NCBI GenBank assembly: GCA_001972305.1
Contig: BDDD01002371.1
Coordinates: forward strand, 116,156-180,155
DNA from: Cephalotus follicularis
Lineage: Eukaryota; Streptophyta; Magnoliopsida; Oxalidales; Cephalotaceae
Length of the DNA: 64,000 nucleotides
Reading direction: 5' to 3'
This document shows, piece after piece, positions 43,159 through 53,770 of the stretch. How positions within the stretch are numbered: position 1 is the first letter of the stretch; the number at the start of each line of letters is the position of its first letter. The notes beneath the pieces were generated by a model. That model saw only the letters and a list, made by a program, of their open reading frames with translations, did not search any database and was not told the DNA's origin. Position numbers and translations under genes: made by a program.

Positions 43159-44979
43159 TGATGGAATCGGATAAACCAATTCCGATGCCATAAATGGGTA
43201 AAGCTATGTAGGGTGTAGAACAAAACTTATACATACAAACATGGCAGCGGAAAACACCCAACAAAGGATAAAAACCAGTCCATTATGGCATGGCCACAAG
43301 CCACATGGATCACCACATCAACACTTTAATTGAATTGATGTCACCATTGCATTCAATGGTGACAAACAAGCAAGGAAATAAGAGAAGGAAACAAGGAGAT
43401 AGACCAGCAGGTGTTGGCTCCTTCGTCTTTGCCGCTACTAGCTTGTGAAGACTCCTTCTTTATTGCCCTCCAATTCGTGCTGCTACTGCCCCTAGCAACA
43501 ATCAACACAAGACCAACAAAAGATGCTAACACACAAAACTCTCTTTCTCTTTATAAGAATGCTCACAAAAGATGCATTGGCAAAGACAAGGGATGCCAAT
43601 GTCAATCCACCCTAGATAAGCTCTTGCTTGGTGTATATCAAAGATGGGAACTTATGCAATCTCCAGAGAGAACGAACTTGATTGCCCAACAATTTTTCTA
43701 CCCCTTTTTTACAAAACTAGAAATCTGCATAATAATGTATTCACCAGCCTACCAATCCACTCTCCCACTCTCCTATCAACATGGAATCATGGTCCTCACT
43801 CCCAGGGAGTCAGTAGCCATGATTCCCACGTTTTCATAACGTGCATAGATGGGAGAAAACTGTTGGAGATGAGAGAGAAAATGTGCCCACGAAATGAGTT
43901 CGTGCACAGGTTGCACAACCCGCGCTAAGCGTCAACGCTTTCTCCAACAGCGTCGACGCTTAAGCATTACATGGCACTAAATGTCGACCTTTTTCTAAAA
44001 TTCATCAACGCCTCTGTGAGCCTTAAGCGTCGATGTTTCCCAGAAGGCGTTGACGCTTTGTCCAACAGAATGTGTCGACGCTTTCCTAGAAGGCGTCGAC
44101 GCTTTGACTGGTTTATGAAGCAAATAGAGTATAAGTCCAACTTATTTAATCCCTTCTAATATTGATTAAGTAAGATAAAACAAATGTGTTTCCACAAAAT
44201 GTAAAATCCACATAATCGATATTTGACGCCAAGACTTAATATGTCCAATATATAAAAGAACTAATCATAATTAGGAAAGGACCCTATAAAATCTTGGTTA
44301 AAATCAAAGGTGTTCATAAATTACCGAAATACCCCTAGGGTTCGATTTAGTCATTCTAAATGGTCCTAGACCAATTTAAATGCTCTCGGAATTATATCTA
44401 ATATTACCCAGATGGAAAAATTAATCTAATTAATTTTCCAATAATTTATTGCATACCTCTTTAACCTTAGATTTTCTACGTCATCGGTTCATGTGTACTA
44501 TAATCCCTTGTCATGCTTGGCCCCGATTGAGGTCTAAGGTAAGGATATGTGTCAACCCTAGATAATACCTCAATGGCTAAAATATATGATCATTACTAGG
44601 ACCTTTGGTAAACTCTCCAGAAATCTAATTTCCAGTCTACCTCAACCTTGGCCAAGGATTTCATAAGTCCAAAGTATAATCAGATAATAATAGAGCCGAT
44701 CACCTTCGAACCTATGACTTGGAACTAATTCGACATAAGGAATAAGGTAACCAATCTCACAGCCTCCATGCTAGGCATCCAACCTTATGTCAGGATATCA
44801 CAAGTGTAAGCAGGTAAATAATAAACTACTTCAATTAAGGGATAAAACACAAGTGATATAGCCATAACAAATTAGCACATATCATATATATATATATATA
44901 AGGAATAAGATTGTTTCATACAAGACAAGATATAATATGACAGCCCATCCAATGGCTTGTCGGGTGACTATATCTAACA
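43159..44979 (-). repeat. Copia B 5' LTR
   Basis: 1.82 kb, TGATGGAATC to TATCTAACA on plus. The sense starts TGTTAGATATAG. It carries a GTCGACG-type cluster at 43925-44110 with paired sites (AAGCGTCAACGCTTTC with CAGCGTCGACGCTTAA; TGTCGACGCTTTCC with GGCGTCGACGCTTTG) and a TA tract at 44884-44903. The 3' LTR lies left of the window. The right flank 44980 onward is element H. Confidence 0.85.
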
Positions 44980-45406
44980 GGAGCACCGCTCGAACTAAGA
45001 TCTTATGTCAGCACCATGGACTCTGGAATGTAGTCATGTGGAAGAAAGAAATACACAAACATGAGGTGTTGTGATAACACTTGCAACATTACTTAATGGT
45101 TTAAGGTATAGCTTCCTCAAACTAAGCATGATAAAGGTTATAATACTTGATGAATATTATCATGTCAAGGGTTAACACCCTTATGGTTATATCCTGATGG
45201 AGTCTTATCGCTACAGACAAAATTTAATGAACCTGACCTCTCAAGCATTTTGAGATGATTGCTTCCCAAATGAAATTGAAGGTTGCAGACTTCGCTTACA
45301 GCTATTGGCAGAATATTCATGGGGGTGTTGGGAAGAAGTAAGAGTATGATAACCACTTGTTAATCTAAGTGAATCTCGGGGTGAGATTTCTCTAAGGAGG
45401 GGAGGA
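44980..45406 (+). other. Element H: 3' end of internal region
   Basis: 427 bp without a usable protein frame. It ends CTCGGGGTGAGATTTCTC, then AAGGAGGGGAGGA, a polypurine tract immediately before TGTAATGCCCCG. This ending matches those of A and D, marking H as a Tekay-like element reading on plus. Copia B appears to have inserted at 44979/44980 and cut off the upstream part. Confidence 0.7.
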
Positions 45407-46880
45407 TGTAATGCCCCGAATTTATTGTAATTATTGTATTAATAATTGTTGAAATTGTGGTATAGAGTATTGCTGTAATAAATCCCAATAGAGGCCCAAA
45501 GCAATAAAATATATTGTATATTGAAGGCTGCAATTATAAAACCCAAATGGCTAATAAATCCCATTAATTAATGTGCATCCGTAAGGCCCAATAATTGAAT
45601 TAACATTATGTTTATTCAGTGGGCGGAAGGAATAATTAATATCAATGTGAAGTATCAATGAGACCAGGTCTCATTAATTGCTGAGGTGAGCAAGATATTT
45701 CTTCTATGGGCCATATGTTGCGTAATTGATGAACCCATGCATTATAATTGCTGAGGAAGAAGACAAAGGCGACGTCTTCATTCCAGAGGGTTCGTCTCTT
45801 TCTTTTTAAATGCCTGCATCCTATGATTGAGAGGGAGAAAGAGAGAACCAACGGCAGAAGAGAGAAAGAAAGAGAAAGAGAAGAAGAGAGAAACAGCGGG
45901 AGAAAGAAGAAAAGGAGAGGAAAAGAGAAAGTATGAGCTGTTGGCTCAAGCAGGAATTATTGATGTTCTAGTAGCAGATTGTGAGAACTAATTCGGATTT
46001 AGCAGCAGATAGAAGCTAACTACAGCAAGTTCTTCCAGTTTGCAGGCTCAACTGTTACTGCTGTTGATAGGAACAAATTACATGTGCCTTGAATTTCATT
46101 TCGAGATGGATTTCACCTGGGTTTTTGATGTTGTCGTCGAACCCCCTACTTCGCAGAATAGGTCGACGGTTTGGCTAAAGGCGTTGACACTTTGTGTTGT
46201 TCTTTTGATGCCCTGGACAAATAGTCAACGTTTGTGACAAGCTGGTGACGCTTAGCACCCAAAGCATCGACACTCTCCTTCTGATCGGCGACGTTTAGGC
46301 GTGCCTTGGCAAGGAGAGTCGGTGCTTGGAGTAACTTGTCGATGCCTTGAGGGTTGAACCGTCGGCGCCTAAAACAAGCAGTAGAATTTTATGGATGACC
46401 AATCGACTCCTTGTGTTGACAAACGACGCCTTGGCTAAGTGAAGTCGCCCATTTACCCTACTAGTCAAAGCCCTGAGGTTCCAGTCGATGCCTTGTGTTG
46501 ACAACCAATGCTTCCAGAGTGAAGTCGACGCTTGAGAAAGATGTTATCAACACCAAGGCAACCGGTTGACACCTTGTGGCTGAATCAGTCGAAGCGACAT
46601 ATGTTTCCTTTCATTATGTGCACTAAACAGTGAACGCGTCAACGCGCATCATTGACGTGCACATAGCATGTCAATGCGCAATACTGCATTGTAGCGCAAT
46701 GCGTTAATGCGAACGTATAATCTGGCAATGCATAAAGGAAAATGGGCGAAAGCATTAACGCATAACGTTCAAGCGCAATATGGCAGAACATTGCTAAGCG
46801 TCGATGCCTAGCGCGATAGCGTCGATGCCTAGCACGATAGCGTCGACCCCTAAATTCCCTGCTTTATACAAATTCACTGG
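45407..46880 (+). repeat. Element H 3' LTR (right end not resolved)
   Basis: Starts TGTAATGCCCCGAATT directly after the polypurine tract. Content is an AT-rich first part, a purine-rich stretch of GAGAGAAAGA (45829-45930), then a long region of GTCGACG-type motifs (46155-46855). I cannot find the terminal CA or a duplication, so the end given is approximate. Confidence 0.65.
46155..46855. promoter_or_regulatory. Long, strongly decayed GTCGACG-type cluster in LTR H
   Basis: Twenty or so variants over 700 bp: GGTCGACGGTT, GGCGTTGACACTT, AGTCAACG, GCATCGACACT, GTCGATGCC, GTCGGCGCC, AAGTCGACGCTT, GCGTCAACGCGCA, AGCGTCGATGCC, AGCGTCGACCCC. Most changes from GTCGACG are transitions at CpG. Confidence 0.55.
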
Positions 46881-47142
46881 TTTACATGGATTTCCATCCC
46901 CAAATGATTTTAATACCATATTAGAGCTCAAGGTTGCCAAGCAGACTAACACGAAAGATTTAAGGCAGACCATATGCTAGAAGCAGAGCCTGTGCTCATA
47001 GAAGGACAATAGCACTTAGGAGAGCCTAAGCCCATGCAGACTACATGAAAACTCATTGAATACATGATTCATAATACCAAGTCCTACAAAAGGACTTTAT
47101 AATTAAAGATTTATAAGTCTCTGCCTCTACTCAACACAGACA

Positions 47143-47228
47143 TGAGCCCTAAAGGGATCACCAATATAGAGATGAGCCCTAAGGGGATCACCAATACAGA
47201 GATGAGCCCTAAGGGGATCACCAACCAA
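47143..47228. repeat. 30-bp tandem repeat, three units
   Basis: The unit ATGAGCCCTAAGGGGATCAC followed by CAATACAGAG repeats three times with one or two changes. It happens to encode MSPKGITNTE in all units because 30 is divisible by three. I see no gene around it. Confidence 0.85.
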
Positions 47229-47865
47229 TCCAATTCAGACTTTAGGGTTTATAGCCGATTAATTTTAAATTTCATCCAATTGATTAATCCCCAAGCAATG
47301 GGATGTCCTAAGCTAAGTCCAAATTGTCCCAATGAGTGCCAAGGTACCCTAATTGAACAACCAATCAAATCGAAAACGAAAATCAAGCATAGGGCGAAAC
47401 AGGACAGAACGCTAGGGTTACCGTAAACCCTAGAAAATGGACTCCAAGATTGGCTCACAAGGAAACACACAAAACCCTAGCCAAAAGTCCAATAAACCCA
47501 AACCCAAACATCCCAAACCCTAAGGGATGACAAGCAAACCACCAAGAGGCAAGGGGGTTTGGCTAGGGTTCTCTAACCCAAGCTATAACCCGCTGCCAAA
47601 GCCACAACAACAAGAATAGAAGTGATTATTACCAAGGTGAAGACTCCTTCCTTCAAGTCAAGCTCCTTCTACCCTATAGATCCAAGAACTCCAAGCTTTT
47701 CCTCAAGCCACGAATAAGGAAGATCAAGGATGCAAGCCAAGTGTTTATCCTACACTAAATCACTCTAGGTTAAGATAAGATACAGGGTACAAGTTATCTC
47801 CACCTATTATGAACTTTGAGTGGTGAAAAGAGGGTTGAAAATGGCTGCAAAAACAAACCAGGCGA

Positions 47866-48415
47866 TCAGGGCGTCGACATGTAGGCGATGGCATCGACAC
47901 ATACACTAGCAGTAGCAGAAAGAAGAGAGACGTAACAGGGAAGAGAGAGAAAGAGAAAGTGTGTTATGGAAGCTTGGACCTTTTGTCCTATTATCATAAA
48001 GTATTTATACTTTTTGACTTTTGACTTTTCTCTCACTACCAACTCCTTTTAAATTGGTAAGACCGGCGCATCGGCCTGTCATGGCGTCAACGCCATGCAT
48101 CTCATCTTATCTATGCATCAACGCCAATGATAAGATGAAACAGGCGCGTAGTCTCTTTTTGTCTTAGCGTCAACACCATGAACATCATAGTGTCAACGCG
48201 TAAGTCACTGGTTTTTAAATCGTCAATGCATGCTCTCCATAGCGTTAACGCCCAGGGACTCTATCCAGTTATGGCGTCGATGCATGCTCTTCATGACGTC
48301 GACGCATGCTCTTCATGGCGTCGACATTTAAAGCTACTGGTTTTATCAGTGTCAACGCATGCTCTTCATGACGTTAACGCCCAGTAACTCAACTAGGCAT
48401 GGCGTCGACACCTAA
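47866..48415. promoter_or_regulatory. GCGTCAACGC/GCGTCGACGC cluster in LTR P
   Basis: About fifteen copies, including GGCGTCGACATG, GGCATCGACACA, GGCGTCAACGCC, AGCGTCAACACC, AGTGTCAACGCG, GGCGTCGATGCA, GACGTCGACGCA and GACGTTAACGCCC. Many alternate with ATGCTCTTCATG spacers (48290-48372), a local duplication. Confidence 0.6.
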
Positions 48416-49241
48416 GACAAAGATGAGACAATCTCTTCTATTTTCATAACCCTTTGCATGGAATATTTCATCGTGACATTGCATGGACCTAAATCCATCA
48501 AATAAAATACTCACTAGCAAAGCAACATCTTCCCTGATGTTGTCCTTTCACTAAAGGATATGTCTCCCACCACATATCAACCTGTTCAAAATCAGGTAGG
48601 ACCCAAAAGCCTGTCATTCTCCGATATGATGATAAATTCCCAGTACACCCCTATATCTGGTACGACCATCCTGATAGTCACCGTCTATCAAAACATCCCC
48701 GGTGTGAGCACCAGTCACCCCCCGGGTCCGTGTATTACCACGTCTATCAATCATAGTCCGAATAGCCAGTCGCTCTATCCGGTCATCTGGATATGTGACA
48801 TGATTCCCTCATCATATTTGGCTCCAATCACAGCCTAGGGTTTGGATGAATGTTACTCCTAGTATTGTTGCGATAACTATGAATCTATGATCACACTGAG
48901 ACTATCGGCAGACCTCCCACGGGAGCCTCTCGTTCCCAGTCCACCTATGCCTGATCAGAACTTTTAAGTCTACAACATACATAGATAAATAGAGCGGTCA
49001 CCCTTAGTCCGGGTGTGACGATCCCCTATTGCGCACTCACCCATACATCTCAATGCAGCTCCCACAAGACCCAAAGACAACCCTTTTGCCAGCACGTGGC
49101 TGGTGTTGGGGAAGGCAAAAATCAAAGTCAAGCAGTCACCACACAATGCATGCCAATCACTCAGGTCAAAGGAGAAGACACAGACTATAGACCTTCTAGT
49201 CACCATAGACTATACACTACCGAGACCATAGGAATCCTATT

Positions 49242-50510
49242 TGTTGAAATTTATGTGTTAGAATCTTCGTTTTGATGATAACAAAACACCTAATATGTTT
49301 GTTGATGTGAAGGAATAACTAATCAAAAACAAACAAGTTGAGTTGAACTCAAAACAGTTATAACCTTGCATATCAGACCTATTGGCGTCAACGACTAGAC
49401 TCTAGGCGTCAACGTGCTGTGCTTGAGCACATGTTCTGGGCTTTGCAAGATAATTCTTGTCAACGTGTTGATTATTCTCGTCAACGTGCTGAGGATTGCA
49501 TTATTGGCGTTAACGCCATGCTGAAGACGTCAACGTCAAAAGGTGCAATTTCAGATAGTAGCTTTAAATGTTAACGTGAAGACTTTTAGGTGTCAACACC
49601 TATGAGGAAGACGTCAACGTCATATTTTAGACGTCAACGCAGAAGAAAACAAATATCAGACTATGACTTGAACGTTAACGCATAGAGAGAATATTGACGC
49701 TCACAAATGACATCCGCGTCAATTCCATGCATATGCGTCAACGTGAATAAAGCGAAAATAAGATAGAAGCTTATGGTGTCAACGCAAAGAGCTAAAGGTG
49801 TCAACGCATAAGGAGATAGACGTCAACGCCATACGTACACGTCAACGCCAAAGACAGGCAGACACAAAATCTACAAGAACTGAAGGTGCTGAAATGGTGA
49901 AGACTTACCATTCTTGATTCAAACGACTCTTTGACGATTTCCTTCATGATAGCAACGGTCATATTCAACAAGAAAGCTATAAATAGAGGCTGAATCGAGT
50001 GAAGAAAACAACAAGAGAAACAAAAGCAAGAGCAATATTTTAAGAGTTATTTCTAAGCTATATTTTGCAAGTCATTTTCTGAGTTTGTTTTTTGAGCCTA
50101 TATTGTTTTAATTTCAACTTTGAGAGGTTACCAAAACAAACACACCACTTGAATATTTGTGTAACACTAGGTCATTAGTACCTACATTCAAAGTTAGGAT
50201 TTAGCTTTCAAGAATCTGAGTTAAGATTCAACTTGTAAAAATCTAGAAGTTGTGATTGTGATCGTGGGATTACAATCTAGTGGAACCTCAAGTGCGGCTT
50301 GGGAGAATGGACGTAGGCACATTTGGCCGAACCACTATAAATTTGTTTGCCATCTCTTTCCCTTACTCTTTTACTTTATTGCAATTTATTGCTTATAATT
50401 GTTTAGAGTAATTTGATTGTTATTTTTATTGTTGATTAAAATTGAAAAAAAGGGTTTTATTTCTGCGTAACCTATTCACTCCCCTCTAGGTTGCTAGTAG
50501 TGGACCTACA
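49242..50510 (+). mobile_element. Copia solo LTR inside LTR P
   Basis: 1.27 kb from TGTTGAAATTTATG to GGACCTACA with a perfect CTATT duplication (49237-49241 and 50511-50515). TTTGATGATAACAAAACA near the start and CCTATTCACTCCCCTCTAGG near the end are typical of copia LTRs, so it reads on plus. No primer site follows, so it is a solo LTR and not the 5' LTR of element I. It holds a GCGTCAACGC-type cluster (49383-49855). Confidence 0.88.
49383..49855. promoter_or_regulatory. GCGTCAACG-type cluster in copia solo LTR
   Basis: About twenty units. Nearly all are GTCAACG or GTTAACG, the forms expected after deamination of GTCGACG, with only traces of the original CpG. Examples: GGCGTCAACGAC, GACGTCAACGTC, GGTGTCAACGCA, GCGTTAACGCC. 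It lies 140-610 bp from the sense start (U3). Confidence 0.6.
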
Positions 50511-50994
50511 CTATTGACATTGGGTATTGACGATCTAAATAGGTTTCCTATTGGTGGGTCTGTTCAGTGTCACGCTCTCTAGCATACACCTCACATTTAG
50601 CTTTAGGGATAAATCCAAATGGCTACGAGATAACCATCCTCCACTGCTAACCCGAGAGCAAGCTTAACGTGACAAGTATTCGCAGTTCATCAATGGCCCA
50701 AAGAAAGTGAACCTATGACTTGGAACATTTGTCACGGGGAGTAAGGATCTTATTCTCATATCCCTCTTGGCACGAGATCCAACCCCTTTGATGTGACAAG
50801 GCACTATATGAAATACAGTTAATTACGAATAATTATTATGTTCCTTTTGGTTGGTTGTGATGAGCCACATAGTCTTGCCAATAAAAAATTATGCACATGA
50901 AATATGAATGGAATTTACAATTGTATAAATCAAAAGTGCATATATGCAAACAACGAGTCATATCGTGGAATATAGGGACACCCCTAACCTAACA

Positions 50995-51985
50995 TGGAGG
51001 ACCTCCTAGGGTCATTAATGACCCATGAACTATCCATCATGAAAAAAGATGATGATGAAGAGAAAGAGAAAAGAAAGAAGAAAGTGGTAGCATTAAAGTC
51101 TTCCACAAGTGAAGAAACTGATGATGATAGTGATCAAGAGCTTGCACTAATCACAAGGAAGTTCAAAAGGTTCCTCGCATATAAGAAGAAATTTGGAGGC
51201 AAACCATACAAGAAGGGTAATATTCAAAAAGGAGAGACAAGCAAACTTGAAGATATCATTTGCTACTAGTGCAACAAACTAAGACACTACAAGAATGATT
51301 GCTTGAGGCTTAAAAAGAAAGAGCAAATTAAGAAAAAGAAATCCTTAATTGCAATTTGGGAAGATAATGACGACTCATATTCCGATGAGGAGACACAAGA
51401 AGAAGTTGCTCAATTGGCATTGATGGGTATCGAGGAAGAAGAAGATAAGGCAGAGGTAAGTTATGATGAACTTATAGTAATAATAGAAAAATATAATTCC
51501 ATTATTTCTTTTTTAAAGAAAAAGGTTAAATCTTTAGCTGTTGAAAACAATCAATTATTAAAAACGATTACTTTGATTAATGAAGATAAATCCAAAGAAG
51601 AGAAAATAGATATATTAGACAAAGAAAATGAATGTCTTAAAATTGAAGTAGATGCTTTAAAGAAAACATTTTCTAATTTTTCTAATAGTAGCAAAAAGTT
51701 AGAAAAACTTTTGGGTATGCAAATGTGTGTGACTATCAAAATTTCTTTGAAAGAAAGAAAAAGATTGAAAAAGATAATCTTAAAAAGGAAGTTATTAAGA
51801 AGAAAAATACAAATGTTTATTGTAATTATTGTGAAAGAAACGAGAAACGGACATATTTTAGCATCTTGTTTTTTACACGAAAAATATTTTATCTAGTTCA
51901 AAAATTGTAAGATTTAGGAAATTTGGGTTCCAAAAGGAACTATTGTTACTAACCCTAAAGGACCCAAAACTTGTTGGGTACCTCA
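50995..51985 (+). pseudogene. Element I gag, C-terminal part (copia, SIRE/Tork-like), broken
   Basis: Begins abruptly after LTR P with MEDLLGSLMTHELSI, a core phrase of copia Gag, so the N-terminus is lost. The frame has a TAG at 51267-51269 inside the zinc knuckle (C-Y-stop-C-N-K-L-R-H-Y-K-N-D-C). It continues with a Lys/Glu-rich part and a coiled-coil-like segment (about 51500-51700, IIEKYNSIISFLKKKVKSL). It loses phase near 51715 and continues in another frame with a second damaged knuckle (CNYCERN, about 51820). Protein order is normal for this copia group, and pol follows at about 52019. Confidence 0.85.
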
Positions 51986-52952
51986 AACAAAATTTTGACA
52001 TTGTTTTTGTAGATATGCTTGAAGGCATTGTCCAAGAAGACACAATGGTACTTGGATAGTGGATGTTCAAACCATATGACTGATGACAAGAGTTTATTTG
52101 TCACTTTAAAATCAAAGCGAGGAGGAGATGTCACTTTTGGAGACAATGCTAAAGGAAAAATCGTGGGATTTGGCTTCATAGGTAATGATCATACTTCTAT
52201 TTCTAATGTTTTATATTTTCATGGGCTCAAACACAATCTGTTGAGCATAAGTCAATTATGTGACAAAGATTATAAAGTTATTTTTAAAAAAGATTATTGC
52301 AAGGTAATAGGCATCAATAATAACCTAACCAAATTTATTGGATATATACATGGCAATGTTTATGTAGTTGATATAAATGATTTACAAAATCAAAATGTCA
52401 AATGTCTAGTATCCATAAATAATGATAGTTGGTTATGTGTCAGGCCTCGAACCCCAAGGGAAACCCCCAAGGTCCGACGCGTGATATACTGTCCGTTCAG
52501 TCCATTCAATCATATATAAACAATACTCCAAAAAGTGCTATAAATTTAAAACTTTAACAAACATATCATGTTAGCGAAAATAATCATCCCATATAAAAAC
52601 TAACTCTTAAAATCTCCCGAAAATCGGGCATGAAGTATTCGTTTATCGGACTAAACCCCCTATAAAGAAAAACACAATTTATATATGGGCTCAACCCTCA
52701 ACAATCCACACTCTCGTAGGAGGAAATCAGCAATAATCATAATAGATGGACCCACCATATCCTTTACATCAACACACATATATATAAGCACCGCCACAAG
52801 CTGGCAGGTCAATAGCTGAAATAAAACATATCTCTTATATAACATTTGTACATTTACAAAAACTACATTTATACAAGGTAGGTCGGAGGAGATGTAGATC
52901 CTTACTCTGCGATTTAGCTCTGATCACTGCGGTGTGTCACCTGTACCTGAAC

Positions 52953-52998
52953 CTGATCCATTTCATTACAATGAAATGGATCAGCAACCCGAAGGTTG
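52953..52998 (-). other. Two-hairpin module in LTR J
   Basis: Hairpin 1 (52953-52984): arms CTGATCCATTTCATT and AATGAAATGGATCAG, 15 perfect pairs and a 2-nt loop. Hairpin 2 (52985-52998): CAACC, loop CGAA, GGTTG. Against element A (1923-1967) the lengths and order are the same. C-G becomes T-A in hairpin 1, and G-C becomes A-T in hairpin 2. The sense strand continues CAGGTTCAGGTACAGGT, again like A. Confidence 0.75.
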
Positions 52999-53309
52999 TG
53001 TAGGACATACATATGCAAGGAACATATAGAAGTGTAGCAAATATGTGTACAATGAGAGATGCATGCATAACAATCAATATAAATCCGTGCCATGAAAACT
53101 AGCATTTAGAGACATACCATTTTTCCATAAAATAGCCATTCAATAACCATATCCATACGATTCCAACTCAATTCTATTATCATCCAACGTCCATATCAAT
53201 CAATAGCCATTCATCTTAATGACATGCTAACTCATTCATTTGATAACATTCAAGAGGTTAACTATATATATATATACTGTCTCGTACCAGTATATATATA
53301 AGTATTAAC

Positions 53310-53770
53310 CAACACCCCATAACCATACCATTCCGTAACCATACCATACTGATTCCGTAACCATACCATATCCTTTAACCATAACCGCACAATCCATAAC
53401 CGTATGATCCATAACCATTCAATCCGTAACCATTCAATCTGGTTCAATCCATAACCATTCAATCCGTAACCATATAAACCATAACAATGCATTCCATAAC
53501 AATTCAATGCAATCCCAGTTCCTCAAAGGTCCTGCTTCGGTAATGATGCAATCTCAGTTCCTCAAAGGTCCTGGTTCAATAATGAATGCAATCCAAGTTC
53601 GTCGAAGGTCCTAATTCAATAATAAATGAAATCCTAATTCCTCGAAGGTCCTGGTTCAATAATGATCCATAACCGTTTACCGTAACTGTTTTCCGTAACC
53701 ATAACCATAGCCATCCGTAACCATAGCCATAGCTATCTGTAACCATATCCATAGCCATTCCATAACCATA
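53310..53770. repeat. CCATAACC-type array and 39-40-bp tandem repeat in LTR J
   Basis: 53310-53508 and 53668-53770 consist of CCATAACCATTCAATCCGTA-like phrases with 10-20 bp spacing. Between them, four units at 53509, 53548, 53588 and 53628 share CAATCTCAGTTCCTCAAAGG then TCCTGGTTCAATAATG. A single related unit is in the internal region of element A (about 13803-13837). Confidence 0.8.

Larger units (their letters stand above)
46881..50994 (-). mobile_element. LTR P (copia-type), interrupted by a copia solo LTR; left end unresolved
   Basis: The right end is CCCTAACCTAACA at 50994, i.e. TGTTAGGTTAGGG on minus, a copia-style LTR start. It abuts the gag of element I. The segment 50516-50994 continues what stops at 49241, because the solo LTR between them has a perfect CTATT duplication. 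Parts resemble other LTRs here: GAACCTATGACTTGGAAC (50708; also 39892 and 44702), and the GATGATAAATTCCCAG phrase (about 48628), close to K1 at 61268. A GTCGACG-type cluster is at 47866-48415 and a 30-bp tandem at 47143-47228. The left boundary is uncertain and may lie anywhere between 46880 and 47800. Confidence 0.6.

Noticed and set aside
47430-47530. CCCTAAA-like phrases suggesting interstitial telomere repeat
   Set aside because: AACCCTA occurs only sporadically and never in tandem.
49242-50994. The LTR at 49242-50510 as 5' LTR of element I with a primer site following it
   Set aside because: A perfect CTATT duplication brackets the LTR alone. GGTATTGACG after it is not a primer site, and the sequence that follows belongs to LTR P.
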